Shown here: in pieces, positions 32,220 to 41,310 of the stretch | Position numbering within the stretch: the stretch's first letter is position 1 | How the letters are laid out: each line of letters starts with the position of its first letter | NCBI RefSeq assembly: GCF_014646095.1 | Contig: NZ_BMMU01000003.1 | Coordinates: 124,001 to 188,000, forward strand | Source: Streptomyces lacrimifluminis | Lineage (GTDB): Bacteria; Actinomycetota; Actinomycetes; Streptomycetales; Streptomycetaceae | Direction: 5' to 3' | DNA: 64,000 bases | Program-made: the position numbers and the translations under genes | Notes under the pieces: model-generated | Told to the model about the DNA's origin: nothing | The model's input: the letters and a program-made list of their open reading frames with translations, nothing else | The model's database searches: none

Positions 32220-33134
32220 CTACCAGCCCCGGTTCGCGTAGCGCTCGGCCTCGGGCAGCGTGTCGCAGTTGATGCCGACCATGGCCTCGCCGAGGTTGCG
32301 GGACGCGTCCGCGATGATCTTCGGGTCGTCGTAGAAGGTGGTCGCCTTCACGATGGCGGCGGCGCGCTTGGCGGGGTCGCCCGACTTGAAGATGCCGGAG
32401 CCTACGAAGACGCCCTCGGCTCCCAGCTGACGCATGAGCGCGGCGTCGGCGGGGGTCGCCACACCGCCGGCGGAGAACAGCACGACCGGCAGCTTGCCGA
32501 GTTCGGCGACCTCCTGGACGAGCTCGTACGGGGCGCGCAGGTCCTTGGCGGCGGCGTAGAGCTCGTTGTTGTCGTAGCCGCGCAGGCGGGCGATCTCGTT
32601 CTTGATCTGCCGCAGGTGACGGACGGCCTCGACGACGTTGCCGGTGCCGGCCTCGCCCTTGGAGCGGATCATCGCGGCGCCCTCGGCGATACGGCGCAGT
32701 GCCTCGCCGAGGTTGGTGGCGCCACAGACGAAGGGGGTGGTGAAGGCCCACTTGTCGGAGTGGTTGACCTCGTCGGCAGGGGTCAGCACCTCGGACTCGT
32801 CGATGTAGTCGACGCCGAGGGACTGCAGGACCTGGGCCTCGACGAAGTGGCCGATGCGCGACTTCGCCATGACCGGGATGGACACGGCCTCGATGATGCC
32901 CTCGATCATGTCCGGGTCGGACATCCGGGCCACGCCGCCGTCCTTGCGGATGTCCGCCGGGACGCGCTCCAGGGCCATGACGGCGACAGCGCCGGCGTCC
33001 TCGGCGATCTTGGCCTGCTCGGCGTTGACCACGTCCATGATCACACCGCCCTTGAGCTGCTCGGCCATACCGCGCTTCACACGGGCGGTGCCGGTTTCGG
33101 GCGTCTGGGCGGAGTTGGAGAGCGTGCTGGACAC
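32220..33134 (-). CDS. pdxS: Pyridoxal 5'-phosphate synthase subunit PdxS
   Basis: 304 residues from a GTG at 33134. It is a TIM barrel that condenses ribose 5-phosphate, glyceraldehyde 3-phosphate and ammonia to [23 protein letters not shown] carries the early active-site residues, including the D of MDVV. The Schiff-base lysine is in MAKSRIGH and a later one is in [11 protein letters not shown]. Only PdxT-PdxS is present here. The upstream gap of about 230 bases contains a dispersed repeat. Confidence 0.98.
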   Translation of the reverse strand: MSSTLSNSAQTPETGTARVKRGMAEQLKGGVIMDVVNAEQAKIAEDAGAVAVMALERVPADIRKDGGVARMSDPDMIEGIIEAVSIPVMAKSRIGHFVEAQVLQSLGVDYIDESEVLTPADEVNHSDKWAFTTPFVCGATNLGEALRRIAEGAAMIRSKGEAGTGNVVEAVRHLRQIKNEIARLRGYDNNELYAAAKDLRAPYELVQEVAELGKLPVVLFSAGGVATPADAALMRQLGAEGVFVGSGIFKSGDPAKRAAAIVKATTFYDDPKIIADASRNLGEAMVGINCDTLPEAERYANRGW

Positions 33135-33254
33135 GGTTTGACCTCACTCGGTGAAAGAGGGTTGCTGCGACTCTGAGGAAACGCTGGGGAAGCAGGCCAC
33201 AGCAAGGGCCAATGGGTAGCCGGTGGATCGTTTTCCTCCCCGGAGCCGGTTTCG

Positions 33255-33355
33255 GCCCGTCCGGCGTTTGAGGACGAGGCCCGTTCCGGGCCGAAGCGGG
33301 GGTCTGGGGGCCGCAGGCCTCCGGGGATGGGACGGGCAGGGGCGGCGGGGGGCGA
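33255..33355. repeat. Dispersed palindromic intergenic repeat, copy C
   Basis: It reads GCCCGTCCGGCGTTTGAGGA, an AGGCCCGTTCCGGGCC hairpin, GCGGGGGTCTGGGGGCC, then a GATGGGACGGG block and a GGCGGCGGGG block. This matches the right arm of the 16509-16699 element, with a small hairpin where the left arm has GGCCCTGAAGGGGCC. It lies between pdxS and the LemA-like gene. Confidence 0.85.
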
Positions 33356-33366
33356 GAAAACCGCCC

Positions 33367-33912
33367 TTACGCCGCCGCACGCTCCCCCAGCGCCGCCGGC
33401 GCCTCGTCGTCCATCTCGAACGCCAGAGGGAACGGCGCATGCCCCGCCAGCCGGAACCACCGCACCTTCCGGTGCCGCCGCAACGCCCGCGCCGCCCGCA
33501 CCGCGTCGTTGTGGAACCGCCGGGCCATCGGCACCCTGCGCACCGCCTCGGTCAGCTCGCGCGTCGCCGCCTCCCCGCCGGGCACCTCCCGCACCGCCTC
33601 GACCTGCGCCGCCTCCCCGAAGACGGCCCGCAGTGCCTGGCTCAACTCGCTCTCGGCGACCTCACGCTGCTCCTCCTCGGCCTGCCGCGCGGCGTGCGCC
33701 GCCTCGTACAGCACGATCGAGGCAGCCGGGTCGAGGACGCCCGACGTCGCCAGTTCCTGGGCGACGGAGGCCCGGCGCAGCAACTGCGCGTCCAGACCGG
33801 CGCGCGTGGCGTCGATCCGCGCGTGCAGACGGTCGAGCCGCCCCGCGGTCCAGCTCAGGTAGAGGCCGATCGCGACGAGCCCGACAAGGATCCAGATGAG
33901 GGTTGCGGTCAC
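33367..33912 (-). CDS. Membrane-anchored LemA-like protein
   Basis: 181 residues from a GTG at 33912 (TATLIWILVGLVAIGLYLSW); a TTG three codons earlier is possible. One N-terminal membrane helix is followed by a long helical domain. The MARRFHNDAVRAARALRR segment, then WFRLAGHAPFPLAFEMDDE, resembles the end of LemA domains (ARRFYNxAVRxYN ... FxPAxxFE). The match is remote. Function is unknown. It sits in the minus-strand run between pimA and pdxS, 60 bases from pimA. Confidence 0.65.
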   Translation of the reverse strand: MTATLIWILVGLVAIGLYLSWTAGRLDRLHARIDATRAGLDAQLLRRASVAQELATSGVLDPAASIVLYEAAHAARQAEEEQREVAESELSQALRAVFGEAAQVEAVREVPGGEAATRELTEAVRRVPMARRFHNDAVRAARALRRHRKVRWFRLAGHAPFPLAFEMDDEAPAALGERAAA

Positions 33913-33972
33913 GGGCGGCAACGTTACCGTTCACCGGCACCGGTCCCTCGCCCCCCCTGGCGGATGCCTCGC

Positions 33973-35139
33973 TCAGTCCCGCGCCAGCCCCAGCCGCGCC
34001 CGCAACCCCGTCGCCGTGCGCTCGTCCGCCGCGACCGCGGTCGTGCCGTCCGTCACCGTCTCGTACACGGACAGGATGTCCGCCCCCACCGTCGACCAGT
34101 CGAACCGCCGCACATGGGCGCTGCCCCGCTCCCGCAGCTCGTCGCGGCGGCCGGGGTCGCCCAGCAGCCGTACGGCCGCGTCGGCCAGGGCGTCCGCGTC
34201 CTCGTTCGTGAACAGTTCGCCCGCCGCTCCCTGGTCCAGGACCTGGGCGAAGGCGTCGAGGTCCGAGGCAAGGACCGGCGCGCCCGCCGACAGTGCCTCG
34301 ACCAGGATGATCCCGAAGCTCTCCCCGCCGGTGTTGGGGGCGATGTACACGTCCACGCTGCGCAGCAGCCGTGCCTTGTCCTCGTCGCTGACCATGCCCA
34401 GGAACTCGACCCGCGAGCGCATCTCCGGCGGCAGGCTCTCCACCGCCTCCTCCTCGTCACCGCGGCCGACGACCAGCAGCCGCGTCGCGGGCCGGGCGGC
34501 GAGGATCTTCGGGAGTGCCTTCATCAGGACCGGCAGACCCTTGCGGGGTTCGTCGATGCGGCCGATGAAGCCGATGGTGTCGCCCTGCCACTCGGGCTTC
34601 GGCTTTGCCCCCGCGAAGAAGTCGACGTCGACACCGTTCGGGATGACGACCGCGTCGCCGCCCAGGTGTTCCACCAGCGTGCGCCGGGCGTACTCGCTCA
34701 CCGCGATCCGGGCGCTGATCTTCTCCAGGGCGGCCTGCAGCATCGAGTACGCGGCGATCATGGCCCGGGAGCGCGGGTTCGAGGTGTGGAAGGTGGCCAC
34801 GATCGGCCCCTGGGCCGCCCAGCAGGCCAGCAGACCCAGCGAGGGCGAGGCCGGCTCATGGATGTGGAGGACGTCGAACTCGCCGTCGTGCAGCCACCGC
34901 CGCACCCGGGCCGCCGACAGGAAGCCGAAGTTGAGGCGGGCCACCGAGCCGTTGTACGGCACCGGGATGGCGCGACCCGCCGAGACGACGTACGGCGGGA
35001 GCGGGGTGTCGTCGTCGGCGGGGGCGAGGACGGAGACCTCGTGGCCCAGGCGGATGAAGTACTCGGCCAGGTCGCGGATGTGGAACTGGACGCCGCCCGG
35101 CACGTCCCAGGAGTACGGGCAGACGATGCCGATCTTCAC
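33973..35139 (-). CDS. pimA: Phosphatidylinositol alpha-mannosyltransferase (GT4), PimA-like
   Basis: 388 residues from a GTG at 35139 (KIGIVCPYSWDVPGGVQFH). The GT-B fold has the N-terminal GGVQFHIRDLAEYF acceptor region. The C-terminal nucleotide-sugar site is in GGESFGIILVEALSAGAPV, with the ExxxxxxxE motif. PimA transfers mannose from GDP-mannose to phosphatidylinositol on the inner leaflet. The GTGA overlap with the acyltransferase, and PI-phosphate synthase next to it, support the PIM-pathway assignment. Confidence 0.92.
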   Translation of the reverse strand: MKIGIVCPYSWDVPGGVQFHIRDLAEYFIRLGHEVSVLAPADDDTPLPPYVVSAGRAIPVPYNGSVARLNFGFLSAARVRRWLHDGEFDVLHIHEPASPSLGLLACWAAQGPIVATFHTSNPRSRAMIAAYSMLQAALEKISARIAVSEYARRTLVEHLGGDAVVIPNGVDVDFFAGAKPKPEWQGDTIGFIGRIDEPRKGLPVLMKALPKILAARPATRLLVVGRGDEEEAVESLPPEMRSRVEFLGMVSDEDKARLLRSVDVYIAPNTGGESFGIILVEALSAGAPVLASDLDAFAQVLDQGAAGELFTNEDADALADAAVRLLGDPGRRDELRERGSAHVRRFDWSTVGADILSVYETVTDGTTAVAADERTATGLRARLGLARD

Positions 35140-36113
35140 GGGGTCCCCTTTCCGGGGTCCCGCACGACGTCCTGCCCACTGCCGGGGTTCTTCCCCGGGT
35201 TCGTCTCCGGATCCTTCTCGGGGTCGAGATCCGCGAGCCACAGCCGCTGAAGCATGTGCCAGTCCTCCGGGTGGTCGGCGATCCCCGTGGCGAAGGCATC
35301 GGCCAGCGCCTGTGTCATCACTGACGTCTTCTCGGCCCTCGTACCTGTCTCGGGTACCTCGATCGGGGGATGAATCCGGCCGCGCATGATCGGCGACTCG
35401 TCGTACCACAGGGTCACCGGGAGCAGGAGTGCGCCGGTCTGCTGGGCGAGCATGGCCGGACCGGCCGGCATCCGGGCCGCGTCGCCGAAGAACTTCACCT
35501 CGACGCCCGAGGCGGACAGGTCCCGGTCGGCCACCAGGCAGACCAGGCCGCCGTCGCGCAGCCGCCGCGCCAGGGTGCCGAACGCGGTGCGGCCGGTGTG
35601 CGGCAGGACCTCCATGCCCAGGCCCTCGCGGTAGGCGACGAAACGGTCGTACAGCGTCTCCGGCTTGAGGCGCTCGGCGACCGTCGTGAGCGGCGTCTCC
35701 AGCTTGGTGGTGGCCCAGGCACCGGCCAGATCCCAGTTGGCCAGGTGCGGAAGCGCCGCGATCACGCCCCGGCCCGAGGCCAGAGCGTCGGTCAGGTGGT
35801 GCAGGTCCGTCGGCTCGAAGCCCGTCTTGACCCGCTCCTGGCTCCACGCGGGGAGGCGGAAGGACTCCATCCAGTAGCGCAGGTACGAACGCATGCCCGC
35901 GCGGGACAGTTCGGCGAGGCGCTCCGGTGTCGCGTCGGGCACCACGCGCGCGTAGTTCGATTCGAGGCGTAGTACGCGCTCTCCGCGCCGTTTCCAGGCG
36001 AGGTCGGCGATGGTCCGCCCGAGCCGGACGGCGACGGGCTCCGGGAGCTTCTTGACGGCGCTCCAGCCCAGCGCGTACGCCCCGTCGGTCAGCCGGTCCC
36101 GCAGGTCGCTCAT
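35136..36113 (-). CDS. PIM acyltransferase (lauroyl acyltransferase/HtrB family)
   Basis: 325 residues from the ATG of MSDLRDRLTDGAYALG. The LPLAT motif HLANWD (HX4D type) is near residue 125, and LRDGGLVCLVADRDLS and MPAGPAMLAQQTGALLLPV follow. The family acylates lipid A or, in actinobacteria, phosphatidylinositol mannosides. It overlaps pgsA as ATGA and pimA as GTGA, so all three are translationally coupled. The final 25 residues are charged and Pro/Gly-rich. Confidence 0.92.
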   Translation of the reverse strand: MSDLRDRLTDGAYALGWSAVKKLPEPVAVRLGRTIADLAWKRRGERVLRLESNYARVVPDATPERLAELSRAGMRSYLRYWMESFRLPAWSQERVKTGFEPTDLHHLTDALASGRGVIAALPHLANWDLAGAWATTKLETPLTTVAERLKPETLYDRFVAYREGLGMEVLPHTGRTAFGTLARRLRDGGLVCLVADRDLSASGVEVKFFGDAARMPAGPAMLAQQTGALLLPVTLWYDESPIMRGRIHPPIEVPETGTRAEKTSVMTQALADAFATGIADHPEDWHMLQRLWLADLDPEKDPETNPGKNPGSGQDVVRDPGKGTP

Positions 36114-36787
36114 GATGGCGTCTCGCTGTTCTGCGTGGTGCTCTCGCCGACGGCTGCCGCGTCCGCCTCCGCGGACTCCCGGCGGACCGTGACGACGCGC
36201 TGGATCAGCGTGACCAGGCTGCCGACGGCGACGATCCACAGGGCGACCGGCAGCAGGTACTGGATGCCGGGCACCCCGAACTCGTGCATACCCGAGAGAC
36301 CGGCCGCGACCAGCGAGATCACCAGGCGCTCGGCGCGCTCCACCAGGCCGTTGACGGCGACCGGCAGGCCGATCGACTCGCCGCGCGCCTTGGTGTACGA
36401 GACCACCTGGCCGCTGGTCAGACAGAAGATGGAGACCGCGCACAGGACGATGTCGTTCCCGCCGCCCGCGTACCAGAGGGCGAAGCCGCCGAAGATCGCG
36501 CCGTCGGCCACCCGGTCGAGGGTGGAGTCCAGGAAGGCGCCCCAGCGACTGGAGCGGCCCATCTGGCGGGCCATGTTGCCGTCGACGAGGTCCGAGAACA
36601 CGAACAGCGTGATGACGATCGTGCCCCAGAAGAACTCGCCCCTGGGGTAGAAGACCAGCGCGCCCGCGATCACTCCGGCGGTGCCGAGGAGCGTGACCGT
36701 GTCGGGGCTGACGCCCCGGCGGATGAGAAACGCTGCGAACGGTGTGAGGACACGCGTGAAGAATGCACGCGCGTACTTGTTCAGCAT
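36110..36787 (-). CDS. CDP-alcohol phosphatidyltransferase, phosphatidylinositol-phosphate synthase
   Basis: 225 residues from an ATG at 36787, with GGGAAGG just upstream. The CDP-alcohol motif D-x2-DG-x2-AR-x8-G-x3-D-x3-D is complete in DLVDGNMARQMGRSSRWGAF followed by LDSTLDR. Six hydrophobic helices are visible. In actinobacteria this enzyme joins inositol 1-phosphate to CDP-diacylglycerol; the linked PimA-like gene favours that over PG-phosphate synthase. It is the first gene of the operon. 319 non-coding bases separate it from the divergent EF-G-like gene and should carry both promoters. Confidence 0.92.
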   Translation of the reverse strand: MLNKYARAFFTRVLTPFAAFLIRRGVSPDTVTLLGTAGVIAGALVFYPRGEFFWGTIVITLFVFSDLVDGNMARQMGRSSRWGAFLDSTLDRVADGAIFGGFALWYAGGGNDIVLCAVSIFCLTSGQVVSYTKARGESIGLPVAVNGLVERAERLVISLVAAGLSGMHEFGVPGIQYLLPVALWIVAVGSLVTLIQRVVTVRRESAEADAAAVGESTTQNSETPS

Positions 36788-37106
36788 GGCCTTCCCGAGG
36801 GTCGGTGTCGCCGTGCGGCCCCTGCTGGCCACCGGCTGGCCCATCGTAGCCACGCGCGCGCATGTGCGACGTTCGGGCACCCGCGCCCCGTGTCACGGCC
36901 TGACGGCATCCGGGTCACAGCGGGATGTCGGCAGCCCGGATCACCCCACGCGCACCCCCGTCCGCGCGATCGCGTCCGCCGTATGGACGCACCGTGACGC
37001 GAGTGCAAAGCTCGAAAGCACCGCGGGCGTCATCAGAGCCGCCACCACACGCGGATGTGGCACGTCCGCGCCCACAGTGACCTCACCGTGCACGGGAGGC
37101 AGGACC

Positions 37107-39305
37107 ATGGGCGACAAGGCGAACGCACACCCCGGAGCCGCCGGCAGGGCTACGGCGGCCGACCACCCCGCGTCCGTACGGAATGTGGTGCTGGTCGGCC
37201 ACTCCGGATCGGGCAAGACCACTCTGGTGGAGGCTCTCGCGCTGACCGCGGGGGCCGTCAACCGGGCGGGCCGTGTGGAGGACGGCGGCACCGTCTCCGA
37301 CTACGACGAGATCGAGCACCGGCAGCAGCGCTCGGTGCAACTCTCCCTGGTGCCCGTCGAATGGGGCGGATACAAGATCAACATTCTGGACACTCCCGGA
37401 TACGCCGACTTCGTCGGGGAGCTCAGGGCCGGTCTGCGCGCGGCGGACGCGGCCCTTTTCGTCGTCTCGGCCTCGGACGGGGTGGACGGCTCGACGCGCA
37501 TGGTGTGGGAGGAGTGCGCGGCCGTCGGTATGCCGCGCGCCATCGTCGTCACGCATCTGGAGTCGGCGCGCGCGGACTTCGACGACATGACGCGCATCTG
37601 CGCGGAGGCCTTCAGCGCGGACGACCCCGACGCGGTACTGCCGCTCTACCTGCCGCTGCACGGCGCGCCGGGGCCCGACGGGCACGCGCCCGTGACCGGG
37701 CTGACCGGGCTGCTGTCGCAGAAGCTGTTCGACTACTCCTCCGGGGAGCGCAAGGAGGCCGAACCCAGCCCCGACCAGCTCCCGGGCATCGAGGAGGCCC
37801 GCAACCGGCTCATCGAGGGGATCATCGCGGAGAGCGAGGACGAGACCCTCATGGACCGCTACCTGAGCGGCGAGGAGATCGACTTCGACACGCTGGTCGA
37901 GGACCTGGAACGCGCCGTCGCGCGCGGGACCTTCTTCCCCGTGCTCGCCGCCGCCCCGGCCGCCGCGGGTGCCCGGCAGGGCCTGGGCACGGTCGAGCTG
38001 CTGGAGCTGGTCACCGGCGGCTTCCCGACCCCGCTGGAGCGCGAGGCGCCCGGGGTCACGACGGTGGACGGCCGCCCGCGGGAGCTGAAGCCCTGCGATC
38101 CGGACGGCCCGCTGGTCGCGGAGGTCGTGAAGACGGCCAGCGACCCCTACGTCGGCCGGGTGTCGCTGGTCCGCGTCTTCTCCGGCACCCTGCGGCCCGA
38201 CCAGACGGTCCATGTCTCCGGGCACGGGCTCGCCGACCGCGGCCACGAGGATCACGATGTCGACGAGCGCGTCGGAGCCCTGTCCGCGCCTTTCGGCAAG
38301 CAGCAGCGCGCGCTCACGCACTGCATCGCGGGCGACCTGGCCTGCGTGGCGAAGCTGAACCGGGCGGAGACCGGCGACACCCTCTCCGCGAAGGACGACC
38401 CGCTGCTGATGGAACCGTGGGAGATGCCCGACCCGCTGCTGCCGCTCGCCATCCAGGCGCACAGCAAGGCGGACGAGGACAAGCTCTCCCAGGGCCTCGG
38501 CCGGCTCGCCGCCGAGGACCCCACCATGCGGCTGGAACAGAATCCGGACACCCACCAGGTGGTCCTGTGGTGCCTGGGCGAGGCACACGCGGACGTCGCC
38601 CTGGAACGGCTGCGCAACCGGTACGGCGTCCAGGTGGACGTCGTACCGCACAAGGTCTCCCTGCGGGAGACGTTCGGCGGCCGGTCGGCGGGGCGCGGAC
38701 GTCATGTGAAGCAGTCCGGCGGGCACGGGCAGTTCGCGATCTGCGCGATCGAGGTGGAGCCGCTGCCCGGCGGTTCGGGCATCGAGTTCGTGGACAAGGT
38801 CGTCGGCGGTGCCGTGCCCAGGCAGTTCATCCCGTCCGTGGAGAAGGGCGTCCGGGCCCAGGCCGGCAGGGGAGTGGCCGCCGGCTATCCGCTCATCGAC
38901 GTGCGGATCACCCTGCTCGACGGCAAGGCGCACTCGGTGGACTCCTCCGACGCCGCGTTCCAGACCGCGGGCGCGCTCGCACTGCGCGAGGCCGCCGCCG
39001 ACGCTCAGATCCATCTCCTCGAACCCGTGGCCGAGGTGACGGTGCTGGTCGGCGACGACTACGTGGGGTCCGTGATGAGCGACCTGTCCGGGCGGCGCGG
39101 CCGGGTCGTCGGCACCGAGCAGGCGAGTGGCGGGCGAACCCTCGTACGGGCCGAGGTGCCCGAGATCGAGATCGGCCGGTACGCCGTCGATCTGCGCTCC
39201 CTGTCGCACGGCACCGCCCGCTTCGACCGCCGGTACGCGCGGCACGAGCCGATGCCGCCGCAGATCGCCGAGAGGGTCCGCGAACAGGCCCGGGGCACCG
39301 CTTAG
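37107..39305 (+). CDS. Elongation factor G-like protein (EF-G2 type) with altered GTPase motifs
   Basis: 732 residues from an ATG preceded by GGGAGGCAGG. The order is that of EF-G: G domain (1 to about 290), domain II, then III-V. The P loop is GHSGSGKT. The G3 motif reads DTPGYADF, where canonical EF-G has DTPGHVDF with a catalytic histidine. At the G4 position VVTHLES stands in place of NKxD. Domain IV retains GGHGQFAICAIEVEPL. A second EF-G-like protein of this kind (FusA2) occurs in mycobacteria; its role is unresolved. It is transcribed away from the pgsA operon. Confidence 0.88.
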   Translation: MGDKANAHPGAAGRATAADHPASVRNVVLVGHSGSGKTTLVEALALTAGAVNRAGRVEDGGTVSDYDEIEHRQQRSVQLSLVPVEWGGYKINILDTPGYADFVGELRAGLRAADAALFVVSASDGVDGSTRMVWEECAAVGMPRAIVVTHLESARADFDDMTRICAEAFSADDPDAVLPLYLPLHGAPGPDGHAPVTGLTGLLSQKLFDYSSGERKEAEPSPDQLPGIEEARNRLIEGIIAESEDETLMDRYLSGEEIDFDTLVEDLERAVARGTFFPVLAAAPAAAGARQGLGTVELLELVTGGFPTPLEREAPGVTTVDGRPRELKPCDPDGPLVAEVVKTASDPYVGRVSLVRVFSGTLRPDQTVHVSGHGLADRGHEDHDVDERVGALSAPFGKQQRALTHCIAGDLACVAKLNRAETGDTLSAKDDPLLMEPWEMPDPLLPLAIQAHSKADEDKLSQGLGRLAAEDPTMRLEQNPDTHQVVLWCLGEAHADVALERLRNRYGVQVDVVPHKVSLRETFGGRSAGRGRHVKQSGGHGQFAICAIEVEPLPGGSGIEFVDKVVGGAVPRQFIPSVEKGVRAQAGRGVAAGYPLIDVRITLLDGKAHSVDSSDAAFQTAGALALREAAADAQIHLLEPVAEVTVLVGDDYVGSVMSDLSGRRGRVVGTEQASGGRTLVRAEVPEIEIGRYAVDLRSLSHGTARFDRRYARHEPMPPQIAERVREQARGTA

Positions 39306-39357
39306 TTGGCGACCGGGACCCGACAAGCGGCCCTTGCGGAACGCTTTCCTCCACATC

Positions 39358-39381
39358 GGCGGACGGCTTGTGCCGTCCGCC
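39358..39381 (+). terminator. Terminator after the EF-G-like gene
   Basis: GGCGGACGGC (39358-39367) pairs perfectly with GCCGTCCGCC (39372-39381) across a TTGT loop, 52 bases beyond the stop. The tail GCCCATTTGTC is weakly T-rich. Confidence 0.75.
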
Positions 39382-39447
39382 GCCCATTTGTCGGTGGCTG
39401 CGGATACGCTGATCACCTGATCAAGTTGTGACTCGATCAACGCGATG

Positions 39448-39462
39448 ACCTGTTCAACAGGT
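39448..39462. promoter_or_regulatory. Palindrome upstream of the 555-residue membrane protein gene
   Basis: ACCTGTT C AACAGGT is a perfect 7-1-7 palindrome, 62 bases before the GTG at 39525. TGATCA-type half-palindromes occur just upstream (CTGATCACCTGATCAAG). The arrangement resembles a repressor operator near a promoter, but no cognate regulator is visible. Confidence 0.45.
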
Positions 39463-39524
39463 GTGCGGAGCAAGGAAGTCGGGAAAGGCCGCAGAAGCGG
39501 GTCAGGCGGCGAGGGGGCGGCACA

Positions 39525-41192
39525 GTGGCGGACGACGGTTTCGATTTCAGTCCCGGGGCACAGGTGCCCCTGACGGGCTCCGCGGGCCAGACGGCGGCGA
39601 CCTTCGCGCTGGCCTCGGCGGTCTACCGGGAGGACGACGAGGTCACCAAGATCCTGGAAGCCGACAACGAGTGGCACAAGTCGACGGTCAAGCCGCCCCG
39701 GGGCGCTTGGGGGAAGATCTTCCGGCCCAAGCTCGGTGAGGCCTTCTCCAGGGCCGTGATCGACCGCATGCTGGGCGCCGGGCGCAAGCCGCTCATCCAG
39801 TCCTTCGGCACCGAGCCGCAGGTCATCGTCGAGCATGCCCTCGCGGCCCACCGTATCCGGCGCGAGCGCGACAACTGGCTCTCCGCGGTGACGGTGCTGT
39901 GCGGGGTGCTCTTCCTCCCCGGACTTCTGCTGTGGCTGCTGGTGTTCGTCGGCCGCGCGAGCCTCTCCAAGCGTCCGGACAAGCGGGCCTCCGCGCTCGC
40001 CACCACCCTGCTGGTCGCCGTGGGTGCCTTCGCCGTGATCTTCCTGGTCCAGATGCCGTTCACCGGCTTCTGGGCCTGGTACGCACGCGCGTGCGTCGTC
40101 CTGCCGGTCGTCGGCTGGCTGTGGGCCAAGCAGATCTGCGAGCGCACCGCGCAGGACCTCCGCGGCCGCTGGGCCGCCCTGCTGTCGGGCGGTGGCGTCG
40201 GCGCCAAGATCCCCGAGGCGGTGCCCGGCAGCCCCGGTGAGACCGCCGCCGAACACCTGCGCAAGGAGCTGGCCCGGCTCAGCGCCGAGCAGCAGTCCAA
40301 CTCCGTCTTCTACGCCGGCCCCAAGGGCATACTCGGCATGGGCACCCGATGGGGCAGCTGGCAGCTCGCCGAGGACCTGGTCCCCCGGGATGCGGGCAAG
40401 GAGATCCACCCGTTCCGCAGCTGGGACGTCATACGTTCGATCCACGACCAGCTGCGCATGCTGGAGCGCGGCCCGCTCAACACCGGCGGATTCACCAAGC
40501 CGTCCCTGAAGCACTGGATCGTCACGCCCGTCGGCGAGGGCGCGAAGGAGGTCTCCCGGCCCAGCGGCACGGACGTGGACGCCTACATGATCAAGAACCA
40601 CGCGATACAGGACATCTGCAACAAGCAGCAGTTCGGCAGTGGTCAGCGGCACTATCTCGGGGTCCAGTGGACGCTCTGGGACGGCCAGTTGATCATCACG
40701 ATGCTCATCACGGTCACCGTGCTGCACGAGACCCTGCGCATCGAGGTGACCGGGCACGCGCTCGGGCCGGTGCACTCCCTCTTCACCAGCAAGCCCGCGG
40801 CCAAGGAGAAGGAGGTACAGAAGTCGGTCAGGTTCTGGGAGACCCGGAAGGTCAAGCTGCCCCTGGTCGACGCGGACGAGGTCGTGCGGCTCGCCGCGCG
40901 TGCGCCGCTGACCTGGTATCCGCCGCTGCTGAACTGGCTCGGCGGCTCACTGGGCCTTCCTGAACCCTTCGGCCTGCGTCACTCGTGGGCGGACCAGCCC
41001 TGGCGCCACCGCTTCATGGCCGACGACGCGCTCCGGGCGGCCACGCCGGTGCTGCGGGTCGTGCACGCGGCGGCGATCAAGGTCCTGGAGGAGAACGGCG
41101 TGGACACGGAGAAGTTCGGCAACCGCTCGTCGTTCCTCAGCACGGCGGTACAGGACCCGATGCCCCGCAAGGCCGACGTCTACGACGCGTAG
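39525..41192 (+). CDS. Unknown membrane protein (555 residues)
   Basis: The GTG start has a G-rich stretch (GAGGGGGCGG) upstream. Three or four hydrophobic segments are visible at about residues 120-145, 158-180 and 186-203, with a weaker one at about 388-404. A soluble N-terminal 115 residues precedes them. The C-terminal half is mostly soluble, with conserved-looking patches HPFRSWDVIRSIHDQLRML and QWTLWDGQLIITMLITV. I do not recognise a domain. Repeated Trp and charged residues suggest a membrane-surface protein. It stands as a single gene between a terminator and a convergent HIT gene. Confidence 0.8.
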   Translation: MADDGFDFSPGAQVPLTGSAGQTAATFALASAVYREDDEVTKILEADNEWHKSTVKPPRGAWGKIFRPKLGEAFSRAVIDRMLGAGRKPLIQSFGTEPQVIVEHALAAHRIRRERDNWLSAVTVLCGVLFLPGLLLWLLVFVGRASLSKRPDKRASALATTLLVAVGAFAVIFLVQMPFTGFWAWYARACVVLPVVGWLWAKQICERTAQDLRGRWAALLSGGGVGAKIPEAVPGSPGETAAEHLRKELARLSAEQQSNSVFYAGPKGILGMGTRWGSWQLAEDLVPRDAGKEIHPFRSWDVIRSIHDQLRMLERGPLNTGGFTKPSLKHWIVTPVGEGAKEVSRPSGTDVDAYMIKNHAIQDICNKQQFGSGQRHYLGVQWTLWDGQLIITMLITVTVLHETLRIEVTGHALGPVHSLFTSKPAAKEKEVQKSVRFWETRKVKLPLVDADEVVRLAARAPLTWYPPLLNWLGGSLGLPEPFGLRHSWADQPWRHRFMADDALRAATPVLRVVHAAAIKVLEENGVDTEKFGNRSSFLSTAVQDPMPRKADVYDA

Positions 41193-41235
41193 ACCTCCGG
41201 CGGTTCGGCGGTGTGGGTCGGTTGGGGTGGCCGTT

Positions 41236-41310
41236 ACTGGGGGCTGCCGCCCCCCAGGCCCCCGCTTCGGCCCTCAACGCACCTCGTCCTCAAACGCCGG
41301 ACGGGCTGGG
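41236..41310. repeat. Dispersed palindromic intergenic repeat, copy D
   Basis: It contains CTGGGGGC/GCCCCCCAG as a local stem, CCCCCGCTTCGGCCCTCAAC and CTCGTCCTCAAACGCCGGAC, matching the left arm of the 16509-16699 element. It lies between two convergent genes, and its last 21 bases are inside the HIT coding sequence. Confidence 0.85.

Noticed and set aside
33973..35847. A longer pimA start upstream
   Set aside because: The in-frame extension lies over the acyltransferase gene and would add an Arg/Gly-rich stretch; the GTG at 35139 fits the GTGA coupling and the family N-terminus.
37083..40775. A 1230-residue open frame antisense to the EF-G-like gene and the following membrane gene
   Set aside because: It is opposite two well-supported genes; long antisense frames are expected in high-GC DNA, and it lacks recognisable domains.
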